A program made the position numbers and the translations under genes. Source: Geobacillus sp. 46C-IIa (GTDB taxonomy: Bacteria; Bacillota; Bacilli; Bacillales; Anoxybacillaceae). From it: a stretch of 64,000 nucleotides of DNA. Positions 8,397-16,965 of this stretch are shown here, piece by piece (position 1 is the first letter of the stretch; every line of letters starts with the position of its first letter). The notes beneath the pieces were generated by a model that worked only from the letters and a program-made list of their open reading frames with translations, was not told the DNA's origin and did no database searches. The DNA lies in contig NZ_CP061474.1 in assembly GCF_014679505.1 (NCBI RefSeq), positions 392,001-456,000 on the forward strand, in the 5' to 3' direction.

Positions 8397-9106
8397 TGAT
8401 GTTGAAAGTCGATCAAATTGACGTGTTTTACGGCAATATTCATGCCTTAAAAGGCGTATCGCTGGAAGTCAACAGCGGCGAAATCGTCACCTTGATTGGC
8501 GCAAACGGCGCCGGGAAAACGACGCTCTTAAAAACGATTTCCGGCTTATTGAAGCCGAAAAACGGCGACATCGTCTATGAAGGAGCCTCGATCGCCGGCA
8601 AAGCGGCGCAAATGATCGTCAAACAGGGCATTTCGCATGTGCCGGAAGGGCGGCGCGTGTTTGCGAACATGACAGTTGAAGAAAACTTGGAGCTTGGCGC
8701 ATTTTTGCGCAAAGATAAGGCGGGCATTCAACAGGACTTTGCTAAGGTGTTTGAGCTGTTCCCGCGCCTTGAAGAGCGGCGCAAGCAGCTGGCCGGCACG
8801 CTCTCGGGCGGCGAGCAGCAAATGCTGGCGATCGGCCGCGCGCTCATGGCGCGCCCGAAGCTTTTGCTTTTGGACGAGCCGTCGATGGGGCTCGCCCCGC
8901 TGCTCGTGAAAACGATTTTCCGCATTATTGAAGAAATTAATGAATCGGGAACGACGATTTTGCTTGTCGAGCAAAACGCCCATATGGCGCTCTCGATTGC
9001 GGCTCGCGCCTATGTCATCGAATCGGGGCGCGTCGTCCTATCGGGAACAGCGAGCGAACTGCAGGCGAGCGAACAAGTGAAACAAGCATATTTAGGCGGA
9101 CATTGA
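8396..9106 (+). CDS. livF: Branched-chain amino-acid ABC ATPase LivF
   Basis: A 236-residue ATPase, shorter than LivG as usual. Walker A is GANGAGKTT, the signature is LSGGEQQMLAIGRAL, Walker B LLLLDEPSMGL, and the switch region LLVEQNAHMAL. The ATG at 8396 overlaps the livG stop (TGATG) and follows GAGGAGGTG; ATG 8399 is equally placed. It is last in the operon and followed by a strong terminator. The liv operon therefore looks complete and functional. Confidence 0.94.
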   Translation: MMLKVDQIDVFYGNIHALKGVSLEVNSGEIVTLIGANGAGKTTLLKTISGLLKPKNGDIVYEGASIAGKAAQMIVKQGISHVPEGRRVFANMTVEENLELGAFLRKDKAGIQQDFAKVFELFPRLEERRKQLAGTLSGGEQQMLAIGRALMARPKLLLLDEPSMGLAPLLVKTIFRIIEEINESGTTILLVEQNAHMALSIAARAYVIESGRVVLSGTASELQASEQVKQAYLGGH

Positions 9107-9130
9107 TCGCTAATGACGGTCAGACGAGGA

Positions 9131-9165
9131 GGGTGTCTCTAACGCGACGAGACACCCTTTTCTTC
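9131..9165 (+). terminator. Intrinsic terminator of the liv operon
   Basis: GGGTGTCTC pairs perfectly with GAGACACCC around a 9-nt loop, followed by TTTTCTTCT. It lies 25 nt after livF and before the convergent lytH gene. Confidence 0.9.
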
Positions 9166-9230
9166 TGCATATACTTTGCCACAATAGAAAGTTGCCTCTC
9201 GATTCAGCCCTTTTGGCACGGCGGATGCCG

Positions 9231-10223
9231 TCAGCGGCGCTTTTGCCGCTGGCGCTCCGCCCGCTCCCACGCTTTTAAATGCGGATACGGATCAAACGAC
9301 CACTCCGTGTAGCCGTTGTCTTTGTACATGCCATAGTGGAGGTGGGGCGGAAATTTTCCAGCCGTACCCGGCGGGCCGTAGCCGGAGCTGCCGACCGAGC
9401 CGATGACGGTTCCCGGCTCCACGATTTGCCCTTCGCGAAGCCCGGGGGCAAAACCGTTTAAATGGGCGAAATAATGGTACGTATTGTTAATGTCGCGGAT
9501 GCCGACGCGCCAGCCGCCGTATTTGTTCCAGCCTTTCAGCTCCACAATGCCGTAGCATGTCGAACGCACCGGCACGCCGTAGCCGGCGAAAATGTCGGTC
9601 CCTTCATGAATGCGCCGCCCGCCCCAGCCGCGCGCGTCGCCCCATGTATCGCGATAGCTGTAATTGGACCGCAGCGGAAGCGGAAAGACGTGCTCGTCCA
9701 ATTTGAGCGTTTGATACGTTTTGTAAATTTTCGCCTTCCCTAAAATCAAGTCAACGGCTTTCGCACGTTGGTAATAATTCCAAAGCGCCATTTTAATGTG
9801 GCGGTGGTCGATGCCGTACGTCTGCAAATAACGGGCTATAGCCATAATAACATCATCGTCGTCGTCCGCCCGCGCCACGCCGTCCCCGTCCCCATCCGTC
9901 CCCAACCCGCCGAATTGGGAAATCGTAAACGGGTTTGTGTCGTGCGGATTTTGATTGAGCGGACCGGCCCATTGTTCCGGTTTGATGTAAATGCCGAGAA
10001 CGCCGGTTGGTTTTGGCAAGTCGCGGCGTACTTGGCGGATGTTCCGTTCATACTGGTCGATGGCCGCAAAGTAATACCACGGAATGAGTGAAACGGCTTC
10101 CGCCTTTTTATACAGCTCCATGCGCTGTTCGTATACCGCCTCGTCGTTTTCCGCCGCGGAAGCCGCACCGGCGGCAATGAAGAACATCGTCGCCACCCAT
10201 ATGGCGACAAGCCATCGGTGCAC
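9231..10223 (-). CDS. lytH: Secreted M23 peptidase LytH-like
   Basis: A 330-residue protein with a signal peptide (hydrophobic WLVAIWVATMFFIAAGAASA, cleavage near residue 23). The N-terminal region matches the LytH domain (LIPWYYFAAIDQYERN). The C-terminal half is an M23 metallopeptidase with zinc ligands HEGTD near residue 207 and HLHYG near 295. B. subtilis LytH is an L-Ala-D-Glu peptidase that trims cortex peptide side chains late in sporulation. The ATG follows a GGGGGGAT-type site. It is divergent from lipA. Confidence 0.9.
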   Translation of the reverse strand: MHRWLVAIWVATMFFIAAGAASAAENDEAVYEQRMELYKKAEAVSLIPWYYFAAIDQYERNIRQVRRDLPKPTGVLGIYIKPEQWAGPLNQNPHDTNPFTISQFGGLGTDGDGDGVARADDDDDVIMAIARYLQTYGIDHRHIKMALWNYYQRAKAVDLILGKAKIYKTYQTLKLDEHVFPLPLRSNYSYRDTWGDARGWGGRRIHEGTDIFAGYGVPVRSTCYGIVELKGWNKYGGWRVGIRDINNTYHYFAHLNGFAPGLREGQIVEPGTVIGSVGSSGYGPPGTAGKFPPHLHYGMYKDNGYTEWSFDPYPHLKAWERAERQRQKRR

Positions 10224-10322
10224 GTGGATCCCCCCTTTTCGCCCGTTTCATATGTTTAGTTTGGAGAGAAAAGGGGAATTCATAAATGTTAAAAAGCGGA
10301 AAAGGCAAAGACGACTTATTTT

Positions 10323-10351
10323 TTGTGTTTTCCCGCCCTTTTCATTATAAT
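10323..10351 (+). promoter_or_regulatory. SigA-type promoter of lipA
   Basis: TTGTGT (10323-10328), a 17-bp spacer, then a perfect TATAAT (10346-10351), about 38 bp before the lipA start. Confidence 0.8.
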
Positions 10352-10388
10352 GGGAAATGAACAATCATACGTAACTGGAGTGAGAACA

Positions 10389-11285
10389 ATGGCGACGAAG
10401 GAAGAACATGTTCGCAAGCCAGATTGGTTAAAAATTAAGCTGAATACGAACGAACATTACACCGGTTTGAAGAAGCTGATGCGGGAAAACCGTTTACATA
10501 CTGTTTGTGAGGAAGCGAAATGCCCGAACATTCATGAATGCTGGGCGGTGCGGCGGACGGCGACGTTTATGATTTTAGGCAGCGTCTGCACGCGCGCCTG
10601 CCGCTTTTGCGCCGTCAAGACGGGGCTGCCGACCGAGCTTGACTGGCAAGAACCGGAACGCGTCGCCGAATCGGTGCGCATCATGAACTTAAAACACGTC
10701 GTCGTCACCGCGGTGGCCCGCGATGATTTAAAAGATGGAGGGGCGGCCGTGTTTGCCGAAACGGTGCGCGCCATCCGCCGGAAAAACCCATTTACGACCA
10801 TTGAGGTGCTGCCGTCTGATATGGGCGGGGTGTACGAAAACTTAAAAACGCTGATGGATGCCCGCCCCGATATTTTAAACCATAACATTGAAACGGTGCG
10901 CCGCCTGACGCCGCGGGTGCGCACCCGCGCGACGTACGAACGTTCGCTTGAATTTTTGCGGCGCGCGAAAGAACTGCAGCCGGATATTCCGACGAAATCA
11001 AGCATCATGGTCGGTCTTGGAGAAACGAAAGAGGAAATTATCGAGGCGATGGACGATTTGCGTGCCAACCACGTTGATATTTTGACGATCGGCCAATATT
11101 TGCAGCCGACGAAAAAACATTTGAAAGTCGTGAAATATTACCATCCGAACGAATTTCAAGAGCTGAAAGAGATCGCGCTGAGCAAAGGATTCAGCCATTG
11201 CGAGGCAGGTCCGCTCGTCCGTTCGTCGTATCATGCCGATGAGCAAGTGAGCGAGGCGGCGAAAGCGCGGCAGTTGAAAGCATAA
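10389..11285 (+). CDS. lipA: Lipoyl synthase
   Basis: A 298-residue radical-SAM enzyme that inserts two sulfurs into protein-bound octanoyl groups to make the lipoyl cofactor of 2-oxoacid dehydrogenases. Both iron-sulfur motifs are present: the auxiliary [12 protein letters not shown] near residues 40-51 and the radical-[11 protein letters not shown] near 66-73. The C-terminal VRSSYHADE is also typical. The ATG was chosen for its TGGAGTGA ribosome site and the usual length. It is monocistronic, with its own promoter and terminator. Confidence 0.96.
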   Translation: MATKEEHVRKPDWLKIKLNTNEHYTGLKKLMRENRLHTVCEEAKCPNIHECWAVRRTATFMILGSVCTRACRFCAVKTGLPTELDWQEPERVAESVRIMNLKHVVVTAVARDDLKDGGAAVFAETVRAIRRKNPFTTIEVLPSDMGGVYENLKTLMDARPDILNHNIETVRRLTPRVRTRATYERSLEFLRRAKELQPDIPTKSSIMVGLGETKEEIIEAMDDLRANHVDILTIGQYLQPTKKHLKVVKYYHPNEFQELKEIALSKGFSHCEAGPLVRSSYHADEQVSEAAKARQLKA

Positions 11286-11304
11286 CATCGACCAAGCAAA
11301 CAGA

Positions 11305-11348
11305 AAAACGGTCGTGCCTCTTCATTAAGAAGGCAGACCGTTTTCTTT
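11305..11348. terminator. Bidirectional terminator between lipA and yutC
   Basis: AAAACGGTC pairs with GACCGTTTT, and inside it TGCCT with AGGCA. T-runs occur on both strands, so it can serve both convergent genes. Confidence 0.85.
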
Positions 11349-11351
11349 GCC

Positions 11352-12038
11352 CTAGCGCCCCTCCGGTGTCGGCCGCGGTGTGCCGTCGCGGAAGTCGCGG
11401 TCGAGCTCATCGTTCGTTTCATTGATCATTTCGCCGTTTTCATTTTCCCCGCCGCTGAGCTTTTTCCCTTGCGGATATTTCAGCATTTGCTGGATGGTCG
11501 CATCCATGATTCGATCGATGCCGCGGCTGTTTGAGTCGAGTCGGCCGAAGCGCTCAATATCTCTCATCAGCTGTGGGTTGTCGGCGACATACACATGGTA
11601 GTAACGAGGAACGACCGAAAGCGCCGTCTTTTTCACTTGATCGGCTGTTTGCTCCCGGTTGTTTGTGTCGGCATCATAGACGACAAGCACTTCCTCGTCT
11701 GTGACCAGCGTAGCGACGTCATTGACGTTCGGCAGCTGGGTGCACAACTTGCTGATTAAATCGGCCGCCTGCTCGCGGTTGAATGACGGCATGTCATTAT
11801 AACCGTTCGCATCGCCGAGGGTTGGGCTCTTTTGGTGACGGACGTAGCCAAAGTTGTTTAGCGGTGTGTCATCGCCGTTTGGCACCCCGTTTTCGTTATA
11901 TAGCTCATTGCGGTCGGTGACATTGATCGTATTGCCGCTCCGCTTGTAGACGTCGGTGTTTTCGTCCTGGGCCGTCTGCGCGCAGCCGGCTAGGGCGACG
12001 GCCGTTCCGAACATAACGGCCAACCATGGTCGTCTCAT
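11352..12038 (-). CDS. yutC: YhcN/YlaJ family sporulation lipoprotein YutC
   Basis: A 228-residue lipoprotein starting MRRPWLAVMFGTAVALAGC, with lipobox ALAGC at residue 19. The mature part carries the YhcN/YlaJ fold seen in spore lipoproteins (NDVATLVTDEEVLVVYD; VPRYYHVYVADNP), a conserved NREQAADLI segment and a hydrophilic tail. The start follows AAGGGGGTG by about 8 nt; a longer frame up to 12167 would overlap yutD and is rejected. Family members sit in the inner spore membrane and affect germination or outgrowth; a specific role for YutC is not known. Confidence 0.85.
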   Translation of the reverse strand: MRRPWLAVMFGTAVALAGCAQTAQDENTDVYKRSGNTINVTDRNELYNENGVPNGDDTPLNNFGYVRHQKSPTLGDANGYNDMPSFNREQAADLISKLCTQLPNVNDVATLVTDEEVLVVYDADTNNREQTADQVKKTALSVVPRYYHVYVADNPQLMRDIERFGRLDSNSRGIDRIMDATIQQMLKYPQGKKLSGGENENGEMINETNDELDRDFRDGTPRPTPEGR

Positions 12039-12150
12039 CGTCAGCACCCCCTTCACTTTTAGGGTGGCACACGCTCTTCCGTTTGATAACAGTAATTGAT
12101 TGGGTGTGATACATCGTTTATGATGAAAGTGGAAAGGCGAGGTGAGAGCG

Positions 12151-12426
12151 GTGATCTGCATCAACAACCATTGTTACGAACTGGTCGAAAACGTCAAAAA
12201 CGCCTTTAACGAGGAAGCGTTTCGCGCCCGCTATGCGGATATTTTAGGGAAGTATGACTACATTGTCGGCGACTGGGGATACAATCAGCTTCGCCTGCGC
12301 GGCTTTTTCGATGACCATAACCAAAAGGCGACATACGATACGAAAATTAGCACGCTGTCGGAGTATTTGTATGAATATTGCAACTTTGGGTGCGCCTATT
12401 TTGTGTTGCGCAAAGTGAAGCGGTAA
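12151..12426 (+). CDS. yutD: YutD family cytoplasmic protein
   Basis: A 91-residue protein of the YutD family, recognisable from NNHCYELVENVKNAFNEEAF, GDWGYNQLRLRGFF and the C-terminal EYCNFGCAYFVLRK. Start GTG 12151 lies 5 nt after AGGTGA; GTG 12142 is in frame but overlaps that ribosome site. Function is unestablished. It diverges from yutC, so the promoters of both lie in the short gap near 12040-12140. Confidence 0.82.
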   Translation: MICINNHCYELVENVKNAFNEEAFRARYADILGKYDYIVGDWGYNQLRLRGFFDDHNQKATYDTKISTLSEYLYEYCNFGCAYFVLRKVKR

Positions 12427-12542
12427 CGGTGCGGTCGGATGGCGGCGCGGTGACGCCGCGCTGAAGGCCGCTTCGAACCGGCTGCGAACCTAGAGCTGCA
12501 ACATCACCGGATTGCGGCGTCGCGTGTAGGGAGGCGAACAAG

Positions 12543-12571
12543 GCAGCCGCCCGTGTACGGCGGGCGGCTGC
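12543..12571 (-). terminator. GC hairpin between yutD and the next minus-strand gene
   Basis: A perfect 11-bp stem (GCAGCCGCCCG with CGGGCGGCTGC) and 7-nt loop between convergent genes. Neither side has a strong T-run, so strand and strength are uncertain. Confidence 0.5.
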
Positions 12572-12575
12572 TTCG

Positions 12576-12860
12576 TCATTCGACTTCATTGTACGGAAAC
12601 TGTTCGCTTTTGCGCGGATCATCATGCGGCGGGTGGGACGCCGGGTCGCGCCTTGGAATGTTTTGGTGGAACGACTTAAACTCATAGTTAAAGGCGCTGT
12701 AAGGGCGCTGTCCTTCTTTCCAAGGCGTGCTTTTATTTTCGACCGGGGCGTCGTCGCGGCGCGGCGATCCGTACGGCCCTTCCGGAAATTCTTCGGCTGT
12801 TAAAAAATTGCGCTGTTTCTCGACGACGGAAAAGTCGGCATACGTTTCCCGTTCCGCCAT
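12576..12860 (-). CDS. Small hydrophilic protein, unrecognised
   Basis: A 94-residue charged, proline-rich protein without membrane segments. Segments such as VVEKQRNFLTAEEFPEGPYG and the C-terminal HPPHDDPRKSEQFPYNE look ordered and conserved rather than random. The ATG at 12860 follows AAGGAAGGTGA at good spacing; an in-frame GTG three codons earlier lies inside that site. I do not recognise a named domain. It lies 57 nt downstream of the DUF3055 gene on the same strand and may share its transcript. Confidence 0.7.
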   Translation of the reverse strand: MAERETYADFSVVEKQRNFLTAEEFPEGPYGSPRRDDAPVENKSTPWKEGQRPYSAFNYEFKSFHQNIPRRDPASHPPHDDPRKSEQFPYNEVE

Positions 12861-12917
12861 TCGTCTCACCTTCCTTGATGCCGGGGTGTTTCATAAGATG
12901 CCCAAAATGAAGGAAGG

Positions 12918-13187
12918 TTATGAAAGACATTCGTCCAAAAAGGCGCGCAAATCGTCGGCGTCTTGTTCATCAAGCTGGTAGGCGCGCTCTAAATAGCCGG
13001 GCTCCTCTAAATCGTCGCGGCCGAGAATGGCAAAGCGGTTGCTTTGCAAGTCAAGCACGATGGATTTGCCGTAAAAACGATCCGTTTCGATGAGCGCCAA
13101 ATCGAACCGCTGCCGTTCGCCGACAAAGCTGACGAAGCGAACCGCCGCTTGGATGGTGTCATCGTACAAATAAAACCGTTCGCCCAT
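12918..13187 (-). CDS. DUF3055 family protein
   Basis: An 89-residue acidic protein that matches the DUF3055 pattern of Bacillaceae: ERFYLYDDT, TRFVSF-like VRFVSFVGERQRFDLALIE, LDLQSNRFAILGRDDLEEPGYLE and a C-terminal acidic helix. ATG 13187 lies behind AGGAGGGCTC; longer frames lack a ribosome site. No function is known. It is divergent from yutE, about 95 bp away. Confidence 0.8.
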   Translation of the reverse strand: MGERFYLYDDTIQAAVRFVSFVGERQRFDLALIETDRFYGKSIVLDLQSNRFAILGRDDLEEPGYLERAYQLDEQDADDLRAFLDECLS

Positions 13188-13281
13188 ATTGAGCCCTCCT
13201 ATGTTTTCGTCTCTATCCATCATAGCAGACAGACGGCGAAAAGGGGAGGGGATGGACGCAAGAAAGAAGGAGGGATGAGCC

Positions 13282-13719
13282 ATGTATTTTGTTGACCGAA
13301 AAAAAATGGAAGAACGACTTCGCTGCATGGAACAAATGTTGGCTTATTACAAAAGCAAGGACAACTGGGATGAGCCGCTTCAACGGTTGGCGCTTGAACG
13401 GATCGCCCATGTCGTCATCGAAGCGGTTTTGGACGTCGGCAACGCGATGATCGACGGCTTCATTATGCGTGACCCGGGCAGCTATGACGATATTATTGAC
13501 ATTTTAGCCGATGAGCAAGTCATTACGCCGGCGGACGCCGAACAGCTGAAAGCGTTCATCGCCCACCGGAAAATGCTCGTTCATGAGTATACAAGCGTCG
13601 ACCATGCGAAACTGCGCGCCAGCCTGAACGCACATTTGCCGGCGCTGGACACGTATCCGAAGGCGGTGCGCGATTATCTTGAAAATGAACTCGGTCCGGT
13701 GTCGGCGTTTCGCAGTTGA
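13282..13719 (+). CDS. yutE: HepT-like (DUF86) HEPN protein YutE
   Basis: A 145-residue all-helical protein of the HepT/DUF86 family. The HEPN ribonuclease-type motif R-x4-H-x-Y is intact (R, KMLV, H, E, Y near residues 97-104), preceded by the conserved ALERIAHVVIEAVLDVGNAMI helix. HepT toxins normally pair with a MntA nucleotidyltransferase antitoxin encoded next door, but neither neighbour here resembles one. AAGGAGGGATGAGCC precedes the ATG. It may be an orphan housekeeping member as in B. subtilis; RNase activity is an inference. Confidence 0.85.
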   Translation: MYFVDRKKMEERLRCMEQMLAYYKSKDNWDEPLQRLALERIAHVVIEAVLDVGNAMIDGFIMRDPGSYDDIIDILADEQVITPADAEQLKAFIAHRKMLVHEYTSVDHAKLRASLNAHLPALDTYPKAVRDYLENELGPVSAFRS

Positions 13720-13734
13720 CGGGTGGCGGCCTCA

Positions 13735-13763
13735 GCGCCCCCTCTCATTGACGATGGGGGCGC
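13735..13763 (+). terminator. GC-rich hairpin after yutE
   Basis: GCGCCCCC pairs with GGGGGCGC around a 13-nt loop. The T-run is poor, so termination is uncertain. The rest of the 266-nt gap to yutF shows no supported gene. Confidence 0.45.
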
Positions 13764-13985
13764 ATCCCAGCGCCGGATGCGCCTTTGGCCAACACGAGGC
13801 AATGAAGCGGCTTCCATGATGGTCGAACATGCGCCTTTCAGCCGTTGACGCTCATGGAAAAGATTCATGGACAACGTGTTGCCCTCCACCCGGGCATGAA
13901 AATTATCGCTTGCCGGCGCGGCATTTTCACGGAAAAGCGGGAGAACGAACGACTGACATACGGAAAAAGAAAGGGAGCGAATGCA

Positions 13986-14756
13986 TTGAAACGATATAGC
14001 GGCTATTTGATCGATTTAGACGGGACGATGTACCGCGGTACGGAGTGCATCGCCGAAGCGCGCGAATTTGTCAATGAACTGCACCGCCGCGGGATTCCGT
14101 ATTTGTTTGTCACCAACAACTCGTCGCGCACGCCGGCGCAAGTGGCGGAAAAATTGCGGTCATTTGGCGTGCCGGCGGAAGCGAAGCACGTCTTTACGAC
14201 AAGCCAGGCGACGGCGAACTACATTTTTGAACAAAAGCCGGACGCGTCCGTTTATGTCATCGGTGAAGAAGGGATCCGCACGGCTTTGGCGGACAAAGGA
14301 TTTCGTTTTGCCGGCGAGGACGCGGACGTCGTCGTCATCGGCATCGACCGGCAAATTACATACGAGAAGCTCGCTGTCGCTTGCCTTGCTGTCCGCAATG
14401 GCGCGACGTTCATTTCAACAAACGGGGACATCGCTTTGCCGACGGAGCGCGGGCTATTGCCAGGCAACGGGGCCATTACGTCGGTCGTCGCCGTTTCTAC
14501 GCAAGTGAAGCCGACGTTTATCGGCAAGCCGGAAAAAATCATTATGGAGCAGGCGCTCAAAGTGCTCGGCGTTCCGAAAGCGGACGTGCTCATGATCGGC
14601 GACTATTACGAAACCGACATTTTAGCGGGCATAAACGCCGGCATCGATACGCTTTTAGTCCATACAGGCGTCACGACGAAAGAGATGCTCGCCCGCTACG
14701 AGCGGCAGCCGACGTATACGGCCGACTCGCTGTTAGAATGGATGGAGCGCCTGTAA
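13986..14756 (+). CDS. yutF: HAD-IIA family phosphatase YutF (NagD-like)
   Basis: A 256-residue haloacid dehalogenase superfamily phosphatase, subfamily IIA. Motif I is LIDLDGTMYRG, with the nucleophile and acid aspartates; motif II is VTNNSSRTP; motif III lies in FIGKPEKIIMEQAL; motif IV is MIGDYYETDILAG. A C2-type cap between motifs II and III fits NagD-like enzymes that act on small phosphorylated metabolites. The start is TTG after AAAGGGAG, giving the usual family N-terminus; longer frames have no ribosome site. The substrate is not known. Confidence 0.9.
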   Translation: MKRYSGYLIDLDGTMYRGTECIAEAREFVNELHRRGIPYLFVTNNSSRTPAQVAEKLRSFGVPAEAKHVFTTSQATANYIFEQKPDASVYVIGEEGIRTALADKGFRFAGEDADVVVIGIDRQITYEKLAVACLAVRNGATFISTNGDIALPTERGLLPGNGAITSVVAVSTQVKPTFIGKPEKIIMEQALKVLGVPKADVLMIGDYYETDILAGINAGIDTLLVHTGVTTKEMLARYERQPTYTADSLLEWMERL

Positions 14757-14758
14757 AC

Positions 14759-14795
14759 AACGCCGCTTTGCCAAAAAAGGCAAGGCGGCGTTTGA
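14759..14795. terminator. Terminator between yutF and yutG
   Basis: ACGCCGCTTTGCC pairs with GGCAAGGCGGCGT around an A-rich loop. T-rich tail on the plus strand (GTTTGATTG) and A's on the left allow use by both convergent genes. Confidence 0.75.
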
Positions 14796-14871
14796 TTGTA
14801 GACATGCCGCCGGTTGCGTCGAAAAAGCCGGCAATCGGCTATCGGCCCAGCGCGCCGGGGCATGGCGATCG

Positions 14872-15369
14872 TTATTCCGCGTTGGCGGCCCGGTGCGCCA
14901 AGCGGCTTGACGCCGCCGCGGCAATGGCGCCGACGATATCGTCCAAAAACGTGTTGCATTTGCCGGTTGATTTGTCGTTTAAGTATTGCAGGATGCCCGG
15001 CTTTTGTTTGTCGATGTATCCGTAGTTCGTAAACCCGATCGACCCGTAGACGTTGACGATCGAAAGGGCTAAAATTTCATCGACGCCATACAGCCCTTCA
15101 TCGCGGCGGATGACCGATTGCAGCGGCTCATCGAGCTGGCCGGCCTCGGCGAGTTTATCGAGCTGAATGCCGGTTAAAATCGCGTTTTGCACTTCGCGTT
15201 TCGAAATGACGCGGTTGACGTTTTCCGTGCATTCGTCCATCGTTAAATCCGGATGGTATTTCGATTGTAAGTAATAGACGAGTTCAGCGATTTTCTCCAC
15301 TGTCACTCCCCGCTCCTCGAGCCAACGCCGGGCGGTTTGTTCCAAATTGTTCATAATGAATTCGCTCAT
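14872..15369 (-). CDS. yutG: PgpA-family phosphatase YutG
   Basis: A 165-residue protein of the phosphatidylglycerophosphatase A/YutG family, annotated by homology in phospholipid metabolism. Conserved segments are ARRWLEERGVTVEKIAELV, YGVDEILALSIVNVYGSIG and the C-terminal NTFLDDIVGAIAAA, with acidic residues likely to bind metal. It lacks the strong membrane segments of E. coli PgpA, so phosphatidylglycerophosphate as substrate is only family-level inference. ATG 15369 follows AAAAGAAATAGGTGAC. Confidence 0.85.
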   Translation of the reverse strand: MSEFIMNNLEQTARRWLEERGVTVEKIAELVYYLQSKYHPDLTMDECTENVNRVISKREVQNAILTGIQLDKLAEAGQLDEPLQSVIRRDEGLYGVDEILALSIVNVYGSIGFTNYGYIDKQKPGILQYLNDKSTGKCNTFLDDIVGAIAAAASSRLAHRAANAE

Positions 15370-15707
15370 AAAATGTCACCTATTTCTTTTGAAAAGTCGT
15401 TTTTTATATATATGTATCATGTCATAAAACAGTCCGTCATATAAAGAAAAATGCTCATCGAGCTGCATATATAAACAATAGCCCCTTTCGCCAAAAAGGA
15501 AGGGGGCTGGCGGTTTGCTGTGCAGCCAACGGGTGGCTTCGGCCGGCGTGTGGCCGAAAGGTGAACAGCGGCGATGGCGGGCACGGGGGCGGACATGGCG
15601 TTTCAGCCCGAGGCCATCATGGACGTCGGAATTTTTCAGGCGCAAGGTGAACGGGAGGTCAAGGTTCGTCCCGAGATGATCATGGACACGGGCCTGGAGG
15701 TGCGGAG
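15370..15707. other. Intergenic region between yutG and yutH
   Basis: This gap of 338 bp separates divergent yutG and yutH. It holds a 10-bp hairpin at 15480-15508 (AGCCCCTTTC with GGAAGGGGGCT, one wobble). The remainder is GC-rich and contains frames on both strands, but none has a ribosome site plus recognisable product. The yutH ribosome site is CTGGAGGTGCGGAG at its right end. Confidence 0.5.
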
Positions 15708-16709
15708 ATGGAAACATGGGTGCATGAACAGTACGGGGTGCGCGCCGAACGGTTGGAGCGAAGAGGGAGGCACACAGTGGTTTGGCGGCAGCAGGAGCGT
15801 TTTCTCCTCGTTGCGGCCGACGGACGGAGCGAAGCGGAGATGGAAGAGCGCCAGCAAATGAGCCGCTATTTGCGGGCAAAAGGGGTGACCGGCGTCGGGG
15901 AGCTGGTGAAAACAAAGGCTGGAACGTATCTCGCCGTCTATGAGGGACAGCCGATGGTGCTTGTTCGCGCGCCGCTTCCGGCAGTCCGCTTTCGTTCGCT
16001 CGGCCGCGAGCTGGCGGTGATGCATGAATATGGGCGCTCTTGTCCGCTGCCGATTGTCGCTTGCCGGCGCATCGGCCAATGGCGGGAACTATGGGCGAAG
16101 CGGATCGACCAAATGGAGGCGTTTTGGACGAACATGGTGGCAAACGGTCCGGCGTCGCCGTTTGACCGGCTGTTGATCGAGTCGTTCCCGTATTATTTAG
16201 GTTTGGCGGAAAACGCGGTGCAATATGTGGCCGATACGGAGCTCGATGAGGAACCGCTCCGCGTTGATTATGCAGCGTTTTGCCACGAGCGGCTGCCGCA
16301 AGCCGGCTGGATCGAGGGGGCGGAGGCGAAGCTGCCGATCGATTGGGTGTACGACCATTGCGCCCGCGATTTGGCGGAATGGGTGCGCCATCTGTACCGG
16401 CAGCGCGGGTTAGGATGCCAGCGGGCGGTGCGCCAGTTTTTCCAAGACTACGGGCACGTATCGCCGCTGTCGCCGTTTGCCTGGCGGCTCATTTACGCCC
16501 GGTTGTTGTTTCCGCTTTCGTATTTTGAGTGCGTCGAGGCGTATTATACCGCCGCCGACGGGAATGAGCGGGCGCGGCGGGAGAAGGAATTGCGGCATTT
16601 GCTTGATGGGTCGCACGAGCATGAACGGTTTTTGGCTTCGTTCGCCGAAATTGCCGGCATCGCGGAACGCGTGCGACTGCCGGCGGTGGAGTGGCTGCCG
16701 TCCGTGTGA
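15708..16709 (+). CDS. yutH: Spore coat protein YutH (CotS-like kinase fold)
   Basis: A 333-residue protein of the YutH family, related to CotS and other kinase-fold spore coat proteins. It has the N-lobe-like RHTVVWRQQERFLLVAAD, a middle region EESFPYYLGLAENAVQY-type segment (SFPYYLGLAENAVQYV) and the central IDWVYDHCARDLAEWVRHLY. Typical kinase catalytic aspartates are not clear, so it may be a pseudokinase. In B. subtilis yutH belongs to the mother-cell coat regulon. The ATG lies after GGAGGTGCGGAG. Confidence 0.85.
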   Translation: METWVHEQYGVRAERLERRGRHTVVWRQQERFLLVAADGRSEAEMEERQQMSRYLRAKGVTGVGELVKTKAGTYLAVYEGQPMVLVRAPLPAVRFRSLGRELAVMHEYGRSCPLPIVACRRIGQWRELWAKRIDQMEAFWTNMVANGPASPFDRLLIESFPYYLGLAENAVQYVADTELDEEPLRVDYAAFCHERLPQAGWIEGAEAKLPIDWVYDHCARDLAEWVRHLYRQRGLGCQRAVRQFFQDYGHVSPLSPFAWRLIYARLLFPLSYFECVEAYYTAADGNERARREKELRHLLDGSHEHERFLASFAEIAGIAERVRLPAVEWLPSV

Positions 16710-16791
16710 AACAAAACGGGCAGGCAGTCGCGGTTTCGGCGCCGACGACCGCTTGTTGTGGTGTGCCAGCGATCAGCGGCTTTTCGGTGGG

Positions 16792-16816
16792 CGGCGTCCG
16801 ACGCCGTTTCTTTTTT
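16792..16816 (+). terminator. Terminator after yutH
   Basis: CGGCGT and ACGCCG form a 6-bp stem with a CCG loop, followed by TTTCTTTTTT. Confidence 0.75.
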
Positions 16817-16965
16817 GCGGCGGGCGATGACTTCTTGCCTGTCGATGCGTCGGAATCCGTTTTTTCTTTTTGCATGCAAGCGGCCGGCTGTTTTTTCTGA
16901 TGGCGGCCGAAATCGCTCTTTTTTCGTTGAAGGGAAACAAGGCATCCTTTTTTGGTGGGTGGCAT

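Noticed and set aside
11352..12167. A longer YutC protein starting at 12167
   Set aside because: It would overlap the divergent yutD start and put the lipoprotein signal in the middle of the protein.
15574..15861. A 95-codon plus-strand frame before yutH
   Set aside because: It overlaps the yutH start in another frame, has no clear ribosome site and no recognisable product.
15376..16143. A 255-codon minus-strand frame overlapping yutH
   Set aside because: Pro/Arg/Ser-rich composition typical of the antisense of a GC-rich gene, no ribosome site, and yutH on the other strand is recognisable.
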